A stretch of DNA of 64,000 nucleotides, from the NCBI RefSeq assembly GCF_001570605.1, contig NZ_BBXG01000008.1, positions 108,012 through 172,011 of the forward strand, read 5' to 3'. The notes beneath the pieces were generated by a model. The model was not told where the DNA came from. It saw only the letters and a program-made list of their open reading frames with translations, and did no database searches. Both the position numbers and the translations under genes were made by a program. Position 1 is the stretch's first letter. Every line of letters begins with the position of its first letter. This DNA is from Herbidospora cretacea. Lineage in GTDB: Bacteria > Actinomycetota > Actinomycetes > Streptosporangiales > Streptosporangiaceae. Below are positions 33,688 through 42,760 of the stretch, piece after piece.

Positions 33688-35076
33688 ATGACCATTGTGG
33701 TGCGGAATCCGGGGACCGGTGAGCCTCTCGGCGAGGTGCCCGACCTGGGAACCGACGCGGTCATGGCCGCCATCGGCAGTTCGCAGAAGGGGCAGCGGGC
33801 GATGGCGGCCATGCCCGGTCACGAGAGGGCGGCCCTGTTACGGCGGGTGGCCGACCTGATCGAGGGCGAGACCGAGTCGCTGGCGAGCCTGCTGGCGAGC
33901 GAGAACGGCAAGCCGTTGACGCAGTGCCGGGGTGAGGTCGAGGCGGCGATCCGCATCTGGCGCGGCTACGCCGCCGAGGCGACCCGGCTGTTCGGGCGGC
34001 AGACCCCGATGGACGCGGTGCCCGGCATGGAGCGCCACCTCGCGGTGACGATCCGCGAGCCGCTCGGTGTGGTGGCCGCGCTGGTGCCGTTCAACTATCC
34101 GGTGGAGCTGTACTCCCACAAGGCCGCCGCCGCGCTGGCCGCCGGGAACGCGGTGATCGTGCAGCCGCCGGCCAAGTGCCCGATGGCCCTGATCAGGGTC
34201 GCCGAACTGGTCGAGGAGGCCGGCGCCCCCGAGTACGCGCACCAGGTCGTGACCGGCGGCGTCGCGGTCTCGACCACCCTGGCCGAGGGCCCGGGCATCG
34301 CGGCGATCACGCTCACCGGCAGCACCAACGCCGGCCGGGCCATCGCCAGGCTGGCCTCCGGCACGCTGAAGAAGGTCTTCCTCGAACTCGGCGGCAACGA
34401 CGCGATGATCGTCTGCGACGACGCCGACATCGAGGCCGCCGCGACCGCCGTCACCCTCGGGCGGCTGGCCCGTGGCAACGGCCAGATCTGCTGCGCGGTC
34501 AAGCGGGTGTACGTCCAGGACGGCGTCCACGACGCCTTCGTCGCCGAGCTCTCGGCGCAGGCGGCCAAGCTGGTCGTCGGCGACCAGATGGACGACGGCA
34601 CCGACGTCGGGCCGCTGATCACCGAGCAGGCCGCCGAGGAGGTGGAGAAGGCCGTCGGGAAGCTGGTCGGCGAGGGCGCGCGCCTGGTCGTCGGCGGGGG
34701 CCGCCGGGGGTCGTTCGTGGACCCGGCGGTGCTGGTGGACGTGCCGGTCGAGAGCCCGACGTTCGCGGAGGAGATCTTCGGGCCGGTCGCCCCGATCGCC
34801 CGCTTCTCCGACCCGGTCGAGGCGGCGGCGCTGGTCTCCGACTCCCCCTACGGCCTGCACGCCTCGGTGTTCACCCGGGACGTCTCCCGCGCGTTCACCC
34901 TGGCCAAGCTGCTCGACGTCGGCGGGGTGATCGTGAACGGCTCGACCGCGATCCGGGCCGAGAACCTGCCGTTCGGCGGCACCAAGGACACCGGCGGCTA
35001 CCGCGAGGGCCTGCACGAGACCGTGCTCGACTTCACCCGCCAGAAGACCGTGCTGGTCATGGAGGCCTTCGGATGA
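33688..35076 (+). CDS. NAD(P)-dependent aldehyde dehydrogenase
   Basis: 462 residues; AAAAGGAGTGACAG precedes the ATG. ALDH signatures: FNYPVELYSHKAAAALAAGN, LTGSTNAGRAIA, the general-base Glu in LELGGNDAMIV (near 233) and the catalytic Cys in GNGQICCAVKRV (near 268). It oxidises an aldehyde to its acid in the cytoplasm. Given the neighbouring sugar importer and the fuconate dehydratase elsewhere in the window, L-lactaldehyde or a sugar-derived aldehyde is a plausible substrate. ATGA overlap with the next gene. Confidence 0.9.
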   Translation: MTIVVRNPGTGEPLGEVPDLGTDAVMAAIGSSQKGQRAMAAMPGHERAALLRRVADLIEGETESLASLLASENGKPLTQCRGEVEAAIRIWRGYAAEATRLFGRQTPMDAVPGMERHLAVTIREPLGVVAALVPFNYPVELYSHKAAAALAAGNAVIVQPPAKCPMALIRVAELVEEAGAPEYAHQVVTGGVAVSTTLAEGPGIAAITLTGSTNAGRAIARLASGTLKKVFLELGGNDAMIVCDDADIEAAATAVTLGRLARGNGQICCAVKRVYVQDGVHDAFVAELSAQAAKLVVGDQMDDGTDVGPLITEQAAEEVEKAVGKLVGEGARLVVGGGRRGSFVDPAVLVDVPVESPTFAEEIFGPVAPIARFSDPVEAAALVSDSPYGLHASVFTRDVSRAFTLAKLLDVGGVIVNGSTAIRAENLPFGGTKDTGGYREGLHETVLDFTRQKTVLVMEAFG

Positions 35077-36542
35077 GCCTTGAGCTCCGCGGCGTCCGCA
35101 AGAGCTACGGCGACGTGGAAGTGCTCCACGGCGTCGACCTCACCGGACGCGACGGCGAAGTGCTCGCCGTCGTCGGGGCCAACGGCGCGGGCAAGTCGAC
35201 GCTGATCCGGATCTTCGCCGGGGCGCACGAGATGTCCTCCGGCGAGATGCTCATCGACGGCGAGCCGGTCCGGCTGCGCTCGCCCCACGACGCGCACGAG
35301 CGCGGCATCCGCACGGTCTACCAGGAGCTGTCGATCGTGCCCGGCCTGTCGGTGACCGAGAACCTGCTGATGGGGCGGTTCCCCAAGCGGCGGAGCGGGC
35401 TGATCGACTGGCCCGCCGCCCACCGCAAGGCCAAGGAGCTGCTCGACGCCGCCGGGTTCGGCGCCATCGAGCCGCGCACCGTCGCCGGGCGGCTCACCGT
35501 GGCGCGCCAGCAGATGGTGGAGATCGCCAAGGCCCTGGCCGGCGAGGTGCGGGTCCTGGTCCTCGACGAGCCCTCGGCCGTGCTGGCCGGGAGCGACCTC
35601 GACGCCCTGTTCGACCTGATCCGGCGCCTGAAGGCGCGCGGGGTCCTGGTCGTGTACGTCTCCCACCGCCTCGCCGAGGTGATGGAACTGGCCGACTCGA
35701 TCGTGGTCATCAAGGACGGCGTCATCATCGAGACCACCGAACCGGCCCGCACGTCGGAGGACGAGCTGATCCGGCTGATGGCCGGGCGCAAGCTCGAACA
35801 GATCTATCCCGAACGGCGCGACTCCCCCGGCGAGGCCCGGCTCACGGTGGCCGGGCTGTCGCGCCGGGGCGAGTTCTCCGACGTGTCCTTCGAACTCCGC
35901 TCCGGCGAGATCGTCGGGCTGTTCGGCCTGGTCGGCTCGGGGCGCAGCGAGATGGCCCGGTGCGTCTTCGGCGCCGAGCCCGCCTCCTCCGGCAGCGGGG
36001 CGTTCCGCTCCCCCGCCGACGCGATCTCGCACGGCCTGGCCCTGGTGACCGAGGACCGGAAACGGACCGGCCTCGTGGGCGGCATGACCGTGCTCGACAA
36101 CATCGCCCTGGCGACCATGCGGGCCTCCACCAAGGGGCCGCTGATCGACGTGCCGGGGCGCAGGGAAAGGGTCGCCGGGATGATCGACCGGCTCAGCATC
36201 CAGCCCGCCCGGTGCGCCACCATGCCGGTGGCCGCGCTCAGCGGCGGCAACCAGCAGAAGGCCGTGCTCGCCAAGTGGCTGCTGGCCGAGCCGCGCGTGC
36301 TCATCCTCGACGAGCCCACCCGAGGCGTCGACATGGCCACCCGGGTCGACATCTACCGGATGATCGACGCCCTGGCCCGCGAGGGCCTGGCCGTGCTGCT
36401 CATCTCCTCCGACCTGACCGAGGTGCTCGGCGCCACCGACCGGGTGCTCGTCATGCGCGAGGGACGGCTGGCCGGCGAGCTGCGCTCGGAGGGCACGACC
36501 GAGGACGAGGTGCTCGCGCACGCGATCGGGGTGGCCGCGTGA
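35073..36542 (+). CDS. Sugar ABC transporter ATP-binding protein (RbsA type), second cassette
   Basis: 489 residues from ATG 35073, overlapping the ALDH stop. Domain 1: GANGAGKSTLIRIFAGA and VLVLDEPSAVL. Domain 2: GLVGSGRSEMARCVFG, LSGGNQQKAVLAKWLL and ILDEPTRGVDMAT. Two fused nucleotide-binding domains as in CUT2 monosaccharide importers. Overlaps the permease start (GTGA). Confidence 0.92.
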   Translation: MSLELRGVRKSYGDVEVLHGVDLTGRDGEVLAVVGANGAGKSTLIRIFAGAHEMSSGEMLIDGEPVRLRSPHDAHERGIRTVYQELSIVPGLSVTENLLMGRFPKRRSGLIDWPAAHRKAKELLDAAGFGAIEPRTVAGRLTVARQQMVEIAKALAGEVRVLVLDEPSAVLAGSDLDALFDLIRRLKARGVLVVYVSHRLAEVMELADSIVVIKDGVIIETTEPARTSEDELIRLMAGRKLEQIYPERRDSPGEARLTVAGLSRRGEFSDVSFELRSGEIVGLFGLVGSGRSEMARCVFGAEPASSGSGAFRSPADAISHGLALVTEDRKRTGLVGGMTVLDNIALATMRASTKGPLIDVPGRRERVAGMIDRLSIQPARCATMPVAALSGGNQQKAVLAKWLLAEPRVLILDEPTRGVDMATRVDIYRMIDALAREGLAVLLISSDLTEVLGATDRVLVMREGRLAGELRSEGTTEDEVLAHAIGVAA

Positions 36543-37486
36543 GCGTGAACGCCCTGCCCAAGGTCTCCCGCGACGTGCTCGTCACGGCCGCCTTCGTGGG
36601 CCTGATCGTGGTGATGATCGCGGTCGCCGCGATCACCACGGAGAACTTCCTCACCCAGACCAACCTGACCAACCTGCTCAAGCAGATGGTCACCACCGGC
36701 CTGCTCGCCTACGGGATGCTGGTCGTCATCCTCACCGGCGGCATCGACCTGTCGGTCGGGTCGGTCGTGGCCTTCTCCGGGATCCTCACCGCCGGGCTGG
36801 TCTCCAGCCTGCCGATCCCCGCCGCGATGGCGGTCGGGGTCGTCTCCGGCATCGGGTTCGGGCTGGTCAACGGCGTCCTGGTGGCCCGGTTCGGGCTGGC
36901 GCCCTTCGTGGTGACGCTGGCCTCGCTGACGACCATCCGAGGGCTCGCGTTCGTCTACTCCGAGGTGCCGATCGCGCCCGAGGACCCGGCGTTCTTCTCC
37001 CTCGGGTCGGCCATGGCCGGGCCGATCCCCGTCAGCACGGTGATCATGTTCGCCGTCTTCCTCGTGGGCGGGGTGTTCCTGACCCGCACACCGGCGGGGC
37101 GGTCGATCATCGCGATCGGCGGCAACGCCGAGACCGTCCGGCTGGCCGGCATCAACGTGCGGCGGCACATCGTGCTGGCGTACACCATTTCCGGCCTGTG
37201 CGCCGGCCTGGCCGGCGTGATCCTGGCCAGCCGGGTCGGCATCGCCCAGCCCAGCGTGGGCGTCGCGTTCGAACTCGACGCCATCGCCGCCTGCGTCATC
37301 GGCGGGGCCAGCCTCGCCGGCGGCAAGGGCTCCGTGCGCGCCACCTTCGGCGGCGTGCTCGTCCTGGTCCTGATCAACAACCTGCTCAACCTGTACGGCG
37401 TGCAGAGCTTCTGGCAGCAGGTTCTCAAGGGGTTGATCATCATCGCCGTCATCCTCGCCCAGCGCACCAATCGCGTGCGCGCGTAA
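36539..37486 (+). CDS. Sugar ABC transporter permease (RbsC type), second cassette
   Basis: 315 residues from GTG 36539. About nine hydrophobic helices with VVILTGGIDLSVGSVVAFSG, GLVNGVLVARFGLAPFVVTL and the late ACVIGGASLAGGKGSVRATFGG loop. It is the only permease here, so it would form a homodimer. Confidence 0.92.
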   Translation: MSVNALPKVSRDVLVTAAFVGLIVVMIAVAAITTENFLTQTNLTNLLKQMVTTGLLAYGMLVVILTGGIDLSVGSVVAFSGILTAGLVSSLPIPAAMAVGVVSGIGFGLVNGVLVARFGLAPFVVTLASLTTIRGLAFVYSEVPIAPEDPAFFSLGSAMAGPIPVSTVIMFAVFLVGGVFLTRTPAGRSIIAIGGNAETVRLAGINVRRHIVLAYTISGLCAGLAGVILASRVGIAQPSVGVAFELDAIAACVIGGASLAGGKGSVRATFGGVLVLVLINNLLNLYGVQSFWQQVLKGLIIIAVILAQRTNRVRA

Positions 37487-37506
37487 CACCCCCCAGGAGA
37501 AACACC

Positions 37507-38481
37507 ATGATTTCCAAGCGGATCCTGGCCGGCGCCGGCCTGTCTCTCGCCCTGCTGACCGCCTGCTCCACCCCCGCGGAGGAGCCGACGACCGGCGCCG
37601 CCGCCTCGGCGGACGGCTACACGATCGGCGTGGCGAACTTCATGCTCAGCGGCCCCTACTTCAGCGGCATGGACAAGGCGATCGCCGCCCAGGCCCAGAA
37701 GAAGGGCAACATCGAGATCATCAGCACCGACGCCAACGGCGACGCCGCCAAGCTCGCCAGCAACGTCGAGGACCTGCTGACCAAGAACGTGGACGCCGTC
37801 ATCATCTCCGGCGGCCCGCTGGAGTCGGCCCCCGCCGTGCTGAACAGCCTCAAGGCGGCCGGCAAGCCGGTCGTGCTGGTCGACCGGAAGTTCCCCGGCG
37901 AGTACACCAGCTGGATCGGCCCCGACAACGAGGCCATCGGCCGCCAGAACGGCGAGTTCCTGTCGAAGGCGCTGCCCGACGGCGGCAAGGTCGCCATCAT
38001 CAAGGGCGGCCCGGCCGACAACACCATCGGCTCGGCCCGCACCAACGGCGTCAAGTCGGTCCTGTCGGCCGACTCCAAGTTCACCCTGGTCGAGGCGCCC
38101 GACTTCGGCGGCTGGGGCTCCGACGGCGGGCTGACCGTCATGGAGAGCCTCCTCGCCGGCAACAAGGACATCAAGGCGGTGTTCTGCGAGAACGACGCGA
38201 TGTGCCTGGGCGCGCAGCGCGCCATCGCCGACGCCGGTCTGTCCGACGGCATCATCATCGCCGGCGTCGACGGCCAGGCCGAGGCCCTGAAGGCCATCCT
38301 CGACGACACCAACTACAAGGTCACCGGCCTGAACGACGCCGACATCATCGGCGCCAAGGGCCTGGACCGCGCCGTGGAGATCCTCGGCGGCGCCACGGTC
38401 GAGAAGGACACGGTCGTCGACTCGCCCATGGTCACCAAGGACAACGCCGCCCAGTTCCAGAACCCGGACGGCAGCTTCTGA
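37507..38481 (+). CDS. Sugar ABC transporter substrate-binding lipoprotein, second cassette
   Basis: 324 residues from ATG 37507 with GGAG upstream. Lipobox LLTAC near residue 20; mature fold starts at YTIGVANFMLSGPYF. The type I periplasmic-binding motifs DAVIISGGPLESAPAVL, VFCENDAMCLGA and GIIIAGVDGQAEALKAI match the ribose/galactose-binding group. Last gene of the transport set; a hairpin lies after it before a secreted unknown protein. Confidence 0.92.
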   Translation: MISKRILAGAGLSLALLTACSTPAEEPTTGAAASADGYTIGVANFMLSGPYFSGMDKAIAAQAQKKGNIEIISTDANGDAAKLASNVEDLLTKNVDAVIISGGPLESAPAVLNSLKAAGKPVVLVDRKFPGEYTSWIGPDNEAIGRQNGEFLSKALPDGGKVAIIKGGPADNTIGSARTNGVKSVLSADSKFTLVEAPDFGGWGSDGGLTVMESLLAGNKDIKAVFCENDAMCLGAQRAIADAGLSDGIIIAGVDGQAEALKAILDDTNYKVTGLNDADIIGAKGLDRAVEILGGATVEKDTVVDSPMVTKDNAAQFQNPDGSF

Positions 38482-38498
38482 CCCCCTGTTTCCCGGCC

Positions 38499-38524
38499 GG
38501 GGTGGCGGGCGGCGCCGCCACCCC
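38499..38524 (+). terminator. Intercistronic hairpin after binding-protein gene
   Basis: A 10-bp perfect stem, GGGGTGGCGG with CCGCCACCCC, around GCGGCG. There is no U run, so it may act as a leaky terminator or an mRNA 3' stabiliser that keeps binding protein abundant relative to the next gene. Confidence 0.55.
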
Positions 38525-38551
38525 TGTTCTCCCCCCACAGAGAGGTACTGG

Positions 38552-40366
38552 ATGCGTACACGAAACCGAGCCGCACGCCGAGCGGCGCTGGCGCTGCTCC
38601 TGGCCAGTTCGGCGCTGACGCTGACGAGCACCCCCGCCCAGGCCGACGACCCGACCCGGCCTGGTTGGACGCTGCTCTACAACGAGAACTTCGTCAATCC
38701 GATCAACACCGGCAACGCGCCGTGGGTGCGCGACGACTACTCCCAGCCGTTCGACACCATCATGGACGACCCGGGCCAGTGGTACCGCAACGACTACGGC
38801 CCCGCCTGGACGACCGCCCTGAACTCCTTCTACACCTACCGGAAGGAGTTCCCGGTCGGGCAGAACGGCTGGCTGACCGCCTCGCTGTCGGCCCGTGACT
38901 GGAACAAGGACGGCAACATCGAGCAGCCGCCGACCCTGACGACCCAGACGCTCGGCAGCGAGAAGGTCGCCGTGATGAACGTCCCCGACCACACGGGCGG
39001 CGTCATCCTGCGGCCGACCCAGAAACTCCCCGACTACTACCGGATCGAGTACAAGCTCAAGACCCTCGACTTCGGCGGCAAGCGGAACGGCTCCATCGAG
39101 TACAACGGCCGGACCAACGGCTACAGCAACACCGGCTGCAAGACCCAGCACCCGTGGGGCGAGGGCGAGAACTCCCCCGGCTGGTCGGGCAACGCCTCGG
39201 CGCCCTACTGCGAGTGGCAGGACGTCCGGCGCGGCACCTACGGCTACAACGGGTTCCACTTCCTGTCGATCGTCGACTTCGCCAACCCGGCCCCCCGCAA
39301 CAACCACTTCTGGCACTACCGCCGCAAGGTCCTGATGGACGCCTTCTCCCAGCACCCCGACCGGGTGGGCAGCGGCACCGGCGGCCGGGTCTGCAACGCC
39401 GCCAACAACACCTACTACAACTACCGCGACGGCAACTTCAACACCGTCAACATGTGGATCAGCGGCATGCCCAACTGGAACCCCGGCGCCGGCGGCCTGG
39501 CGGGCAACTCCCAGTGGTTCATGACCCCGTGCTCGGGCGGCGTCGCCGAGCAGCAGCTCTCGTCGGCGGCCGAACTCCAGCCGGAGCTCATGCCGAACGA
39601 GTTCTACACCTTCGCCATCGAACGCGACCAGACGGGCTACGTCCTGGAGGTGACCGGCAACTTCGCCCGGTCGGGCCAGCGGACCATCCGCATGCACCGC
39701 CCGTTCGTCGTCAACAACAACCCGATCTGGCACTACAACGTCAAGGCCAGTGAGTACAACGGCCAGTTCAACGGCAACCTGGTCCAGAACGACAACAACG
39801 GCTCCACGACCTGGTCGAACCAGTGGCCCGCCGGATCGGCCTACCCCGACTACTTCGTGATCGGTGACCTCTACACCAACGTCTACGAAGGCAGCGCCTC
39901 GCTCACCGACGTCCGGCTGTACGTGCCACAGACCGCCGGCAACCCCAACCTGGCGCTGAACAAGACCGCCACCGCCGACTCGCAGTGCGCCTCCACCGAG
40001 GCCCCCGCCAAGGCGGTCAACGGCACCGTGAACGGCGGAAACGCCGACAAGTGGTGCTCGGTCGGGTCGAGCAAGTGGCTCCGCGTCGACCTCGGCTCCA
40101 GCCAGAGCGTCGGCAAGATCGTCCTGAAGCACTCGGGAGCGGGTGGCGAACAGGCGGTCTGGAACACGCGCGACTTCGACGTGCAGGTGAGCACCAACGG
40201 CACGACGTGGACCAACGTGGCCCAGCCACGGGGGAACACGGCCAACGTCACCACCCACACGTTCACCCCGCAGAGCGTCCGCTACATCCGGCTGAACGTG
40301 ATCGCCCCCACCAGCAACTCCGACACGGCGGCCCGCATCTACGAACTGGAGGCCTACGCCTCCTGA
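38552..40366 (+). CDS. Secreted protein of unknown function with C-terminal F5/8C domain
   Basis: 604 residues, signal peptide 1-30 ending TPAQA. Residues 31-460 are rich in Trp, Tyr, Asn and Gly (GWTLLYNENFVNPINTG, FGGKRNGSIEYNGRTNGYS, NHFWHYRRKVLMDAF, VVNNNPIWHYNVKASEYNGQ), like secreted beta-sandwich lectins or hydrolases, but I recognise no family. Six or so Cys could form disulfides. Residues 462-604 are an F5/8 type C sugar-binding domain (NPNLALNKTATADSQ, KWLRVDLGSSQSVGK, VRYIRLNVI). Its place after the sugar importer suggests that it acts on the polymer whose product is imported. AGAGAGG precedes the ATG. Confidence 0.75.
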   Translation: MRTRNRAARRAALALLLASSALTLTSTPAQADDPTRPGWTLLYNENFVNPINTGNAPWVRDDYSQPFDTIMDDPGQWYRNDYGPAWTTALNSFYTYRKEFPVGQNGWLTASLSARDWNKDGNIEQPPTLTTQTLGSEKVAVMNVPDHTGGVILRPTQKLPDYYRIEYKLKTLDFGGKRNGSIEYNGRTNGYSNTGCKTQHPWGEGENSPGWSGNASAPYCEWQDVRRGTYGYNGFHFLSIVDFANPAPRNNHFWHYRRKVLMDAFSQHPDRVGSGTGGRVCNAANNTYYNYRDGNFNTVNMWISGMPNWNPGAGGLAGNSQWFMTPCSGGVAEQQLSSAAELQPELMPNEFYTFAIERDQTGYVLEVTGNFARSGQRTIRMHRPFVVNNNPIWHYNVKASEYNGQFNGNLVQNDNNGSTTWSNQWPAGSAYPDYFVIGDLYTNVYEGSASLTDVRLYVPQTAGNPNLALNKTATADSQCASTEAPAKAVNGTVNGGNADKWCSVGSSKWLRVDLGSSQSVGKIVLKHSGAGGEQAVWNTRDFDVQVSTNGTTWTNVAQPRGNTANVTTHTFTPQSVRYIRLNVIAPTSNSDTAARIYELEAYAS

Positions 40367-40375
40367 TCGTTCGAC

Positions 40376-40408
40376 GGAAGGGCCGGTCCAGGCCGGACCG
40401 GCCCTTCC
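40376..40408. terminator. Bidirectional terminator hairpin
   Basis: A 14-bp perfect stem (40376-40389 with 40395-40408), loop AGGCC, between the convergent secreted protein and pectate lyase genes. Confidence 0.8.
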
Positions 40409-40413
40409 CGGAA

Positions 40414-41574
40414 TCAGCGGTACGTGAGATCTGAAGACGAGTAGAAGCAGTTCCTGGAGTCGGCCCCCGTGCCGACCTGGGTCGGTTCGCTGCCGCTGCT
40501 GTTGCCGTTGTACTTGCGGCAGATCACCATCGACCGGCCGGAGTCGCCGACGATCGTGACCCCCGAGAACCGGGCCGTGTCGCCGTAGTTGACGTTGATC
40601 CCGGCGACCGTGTTCCCCGGCCGCGTCAGCGTGACGTTGCGGATGACCACGTCGCGCTGGTGCTGCGTGGAGCAGTTGCCGCACGAGCGGTAGAACGTCC
40701 CGAAGTTGGTCGCCTGGAAGTTCTGGACCGTGAGGGTCCCCGGGCCGTTGTGCTGGAACACCTTGTCGCCGGCGTAGCGCGCGCCGCCGCCGTCGACCAG
40801 GAAACTCGGGTCGCCGCTGCCCCGGAAGGTGGCGGCGTCCTCGCCGACGTCCTCCCACCAGACGTTCCTGAGCGTGCACGACCCGGAGCAGTGCACGCCG
40901 TCACCGGCAGGGGCGCCGATGATGACGTTCTGAAGAGTCGCGCCGTTGGCGAGCTGGAACACCGGGTCCTGGCTCTCCTCCTGTCCTCCGTCGCCCATGC
41001 AGCAGTAGCGGCGCATGCCGCCGTCGAACGTGCCGGAGACGGAGATCGTGCCGTTGACGGAGACCTGCCCGGTCGGCGTGGGCCAGCCGGTGGGCTGCGG
41101 CGTCGGGGTGGGAGTGGGCGTGGGTGTCCTGCTCGGAGAGGGCGTGGGCGTCGGGGACGTGGTCGGGCCGCCCCCTCCGCAGGTCACGCCGTTGACGGCG
41201 AAGGACGCCGGGACGGGGTTGCTGGAGTTCCACGTCCCGTTGAACCCGAACGACACCGACGCGCCGGTCGCGAGGCTGCCGTTGTAGTTCAGGTTGGACG
41301 CGGTCACCGCACTCCCGCTCTGGGTGACCGCGGCGTTCCACGCCTGGGAGACGGTCTGCCCCGCGCCGAACGTCCAGGTCACCCGCCACGAGGAGAGCGG
41401 GTCACCGGTGTTGGCCAGGGTGACGTCGGCGGTGAACCCCCCGCCCCACTGTGACTGGACGGCGTAGGTCACCCGGCACCCCACCGCCGCCTGAGCCGCG
41501 ACCACCGTCACGGGGACGGCGGCCACCGCCGCCGTCAGAACGAGCAGCGCCTTCCGGCGCCATGTACGCAGCAT
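40414..41574 (-). CDS. Secreted pectate lyase (PL3) with N-terminal CBM2
   Basis: 386 residues. Signal 1-30, CBM2 cellulose-binding domain (31-135; CRVTYAVQSQWGGGF, FGFNGTWNSSNPVP), a Pro/Thr linker (138-165) and a PL3 catalytic domain (170-386). The PL3 core is plain: MGDGGQEESQDPVFQL, NVIIGAPAGDGVHCSGSC, WWEDVGEDAATF and GDKVFQHNGPGTL. It cleaves polygalacturonate by beta-elimination outside the cell, using calcium, while the CBM anchors it to plant cell walls. Confidence 0.93.
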   Translation of the reverse strand: MLRTWRRKALLVLTAAVAAVPVTVVAAQAAVGCRVTYAVQSQWGGGFTADVTLANTGDPLSSWRVTWTFGAGQTVSQAWNAAVTQSGSAVTASNLNYNGSLATGASVSFGFNGTWNSSNPVPASFAVNGVTCGGGGPTTSPTPTPSPSRTPTPTPTPTPQPTGWPTPTGQVSVNGTISVSGTFDGGMRRYCCMGDGGQEESQDPVFQLANGATLQNVIIGAPAGDGVHCSGSCTLRNVWWEDVGEDAATFRGSGDPSFLVDGGGARYAGDKVFQHNGPGTLTVQNFQATNFGTFYRSCGNCSTQHQRDVVIRNVTLTRPGNTVAGINVNYGDTARFSGVTIVGDSGRSMVICRKYNGNSSGSEPTQVGTGADSRNCFYSSSDLTYR

Positions 41575-41724
41575 GTGCTGCCCTCCTGCTGCCTCGGGAA
41601 CGTGGGGGCAGCATGCGGTCTGCGCGCACCACCGACCAGCGCGGCCCGCGTCGTCGCTGGTCGCCTCCCGGAAGAGGTGAAACGTTCACTGTCGTGTGAC
41701 CCGTGCGGCGCGAAGCGGGCCGGC

Positions 41725-41754
41725 TTGCCTTGTCACCGCCTAAACGACTTTACT
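41725..41754 (+). promoter_or_regulatory. Putative promoter with leaderless start
   Basis: TTGCCT (41725-41730) and TTTACT (41749-41754) are 18 bases apart. Transcription would start near 41761, exactly at the GTG of the next gene, which has no ribosome site. Confidence 0.4.
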
Positions 41755-41760
41755 GGTGTC

Positions 41761-42072
41761 GTGATTATGCGAACCTGGCGTGGCTGGACGCGGGCCGAAG
41801 ACGCCGACGCCTACGCGGCCTACATGATGGAGACCGGCTACCCCGGCTACACCTCCACCCCCGGCAACCGGGGCGTCACCTTCACCCGGCGTGACGACGG
41901 CGAGCTGACCGAGTTCCTGCTGGTCTCCCTCTGGGAGTCGGGGGAGGCCGTCCGCGCCTTCGCCGGGGAGGAGCCCGGCAAGGCGGTCTTCTACCCTCAG
42001 GACGACCGTTATCTCGTCGAGCGCGAGCTCACCGTCGGCCACTTCGACGTGTTCGCCGGGGATGTGGCCTGA
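41761..42072 (+). CDS. Antibiotic-biosynthesis-monooxygenase-like (ABM) small protein
   Basis: 103 residues from GTG 41761 (ATG 41767 is the alternative). The dimeric alpha-beta barrel pattern is clear: RTWRGWTRAEDADAYAAYM at the start, then VTFTRRDDGELTEFLLVSLWES and YPQDDRYLVERELTVGHF. Proteins of this fold include heme-degrading and quinol monooxygenases and many uncharacterised members. The stop overlaps the next start. Confidence 0.7.
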   Translation: MIMRTWRGWTRAEDADAYAAYMMETGYPGYTSTPGNRGVTFTRRDDGELTEFLLVSLWESGEAVRAFAGEEPGKAVFYPQDDRYLVERELTVGHFDVFAGDVA

Positions 42073-42458
42073 TGGCACACCGATCGCGGCTCTACACCGT
42101 CTCCGTCGACGTGCCGGCCGACGTGCACGACGAGGAACTGGCCTTCTGGGAGGGGGCGGTCGGGCGGGAGATGCCGGTCGTGCCGGCCCATCCCGACTTC
42201 CACCGGACCACTCTGCCCGGTCAGGAGGTCATCCTCATCACGCAGCGGCTCCGGGAGGGCGCGCCGGGGATCCACGTCGACATCCACACCGACGATCTCG
42301 ACGCCGAAGTGGCCCGGCTGGAGAAATTGGGGGCCGTGAAGGAGAGGTTCACCGAGAGCGGATGGTGGATCATGCGCGATCCGGCGGGGCTGCGATTCTG
42401 CGTGCTGGAGGATCCGCCCGGGACGCTCCATGAAGCGAACTCAACTTTCTGGGATTAA
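42072..42458 (+). CDS. VOC (glyoxalase-like) family protein
   Basis: 128 residues; ATG 42072 overlaps the previous TGA. One vicinal-oxygen-chelate module in two halves: LYTVSVDVPADVHDEELAFWEGAVG and GIHVDIHTDDLDAEVARLEKLGA, ending MRDPAGLRFCVLEDPP. Likely metal ligands are a His and a Glu, but the substrate cannot be read. Translational coupling with the ABM protein suggests a common small-molecule task. Confidence 0.82.
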   Translation: MAHRSRLYTVSVDVPADVHDEELAFWEGAVGREMPVVPAHPDFHRTTLPGQEVILITQRLREGAPGIHVDIHTDDLDAEVARLEKLGAVKERFTESGWWIMRDPAGLRFCVLEDPPGTLHEANSTFWD

Positions 42459-42506
42459 ACCAGGAAAATGCTTGTATCGCTTCGAGCGAAATAGGGTGAC
42501 AACGAC

Positions 42507-42542
42507 GAACCGGGCCCGCGCCGTGTGGCGCGGACCCGGTTC
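42507..42542 (-). terminator. Terminator of the cold-shock gene
   Basis: A 16-base stem (42507-42522 with 42527-42542) with one mismatch and loop GTGT lies just beyond the cold-shock stop. It also falls 49 bases after the convergent VOC gene and may serve both. Confidence 0.7.
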
Positions 42543-42556
42543 TCCCTGCTCAAAGA

Positions 42557-42760
42557 TTAGGCAGGAACGATGTTCTCGGCCTGCGGGCCCTTCTGGCCCT
42601 GCGTGACGTCGAAGCTCACTCGCTGGCCCTCCTGGAGCTCACGGAAGCCCTGGGCGGCGATGTTGGAGTAGTGGGCGAAGACGTCGGCGCCGCCGCCGTC
42701 CTGCTGGATGAAGCCGAAGCCCTTTTCCGCGTTGAACCACTTCACGGTACCGGTAGCCAT
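42557..42760 (-). CDS. Cold-shock protein (CspA family)
   Basis: 67 residues from ATG 42760 with AAGGAG upstream. [18 protein letters not shown] carries RNP1 (KGFGFI) and VFAHY is RNP2; the whole OB fold is present. It binds single-stranded RNA/DNA and acts as an RNA chaperone during cold or stress. A long leader lies upstream. Confidence 0.95.
   Translation of the reverse strand: MATGTVKWFNAEKGFGFIQQDGGGADVFAHYSNIAAQGFRELQEGQRVSFDVTQGQKGPQAENIVPA

Noticed and set aside
41090..41165. A microsatellite-like G/T-rich repeat
   Set aside because: It is the coding DNA of the Pro/Thr linker between CBM2 and the PL3 domain, which explains the periodicity.
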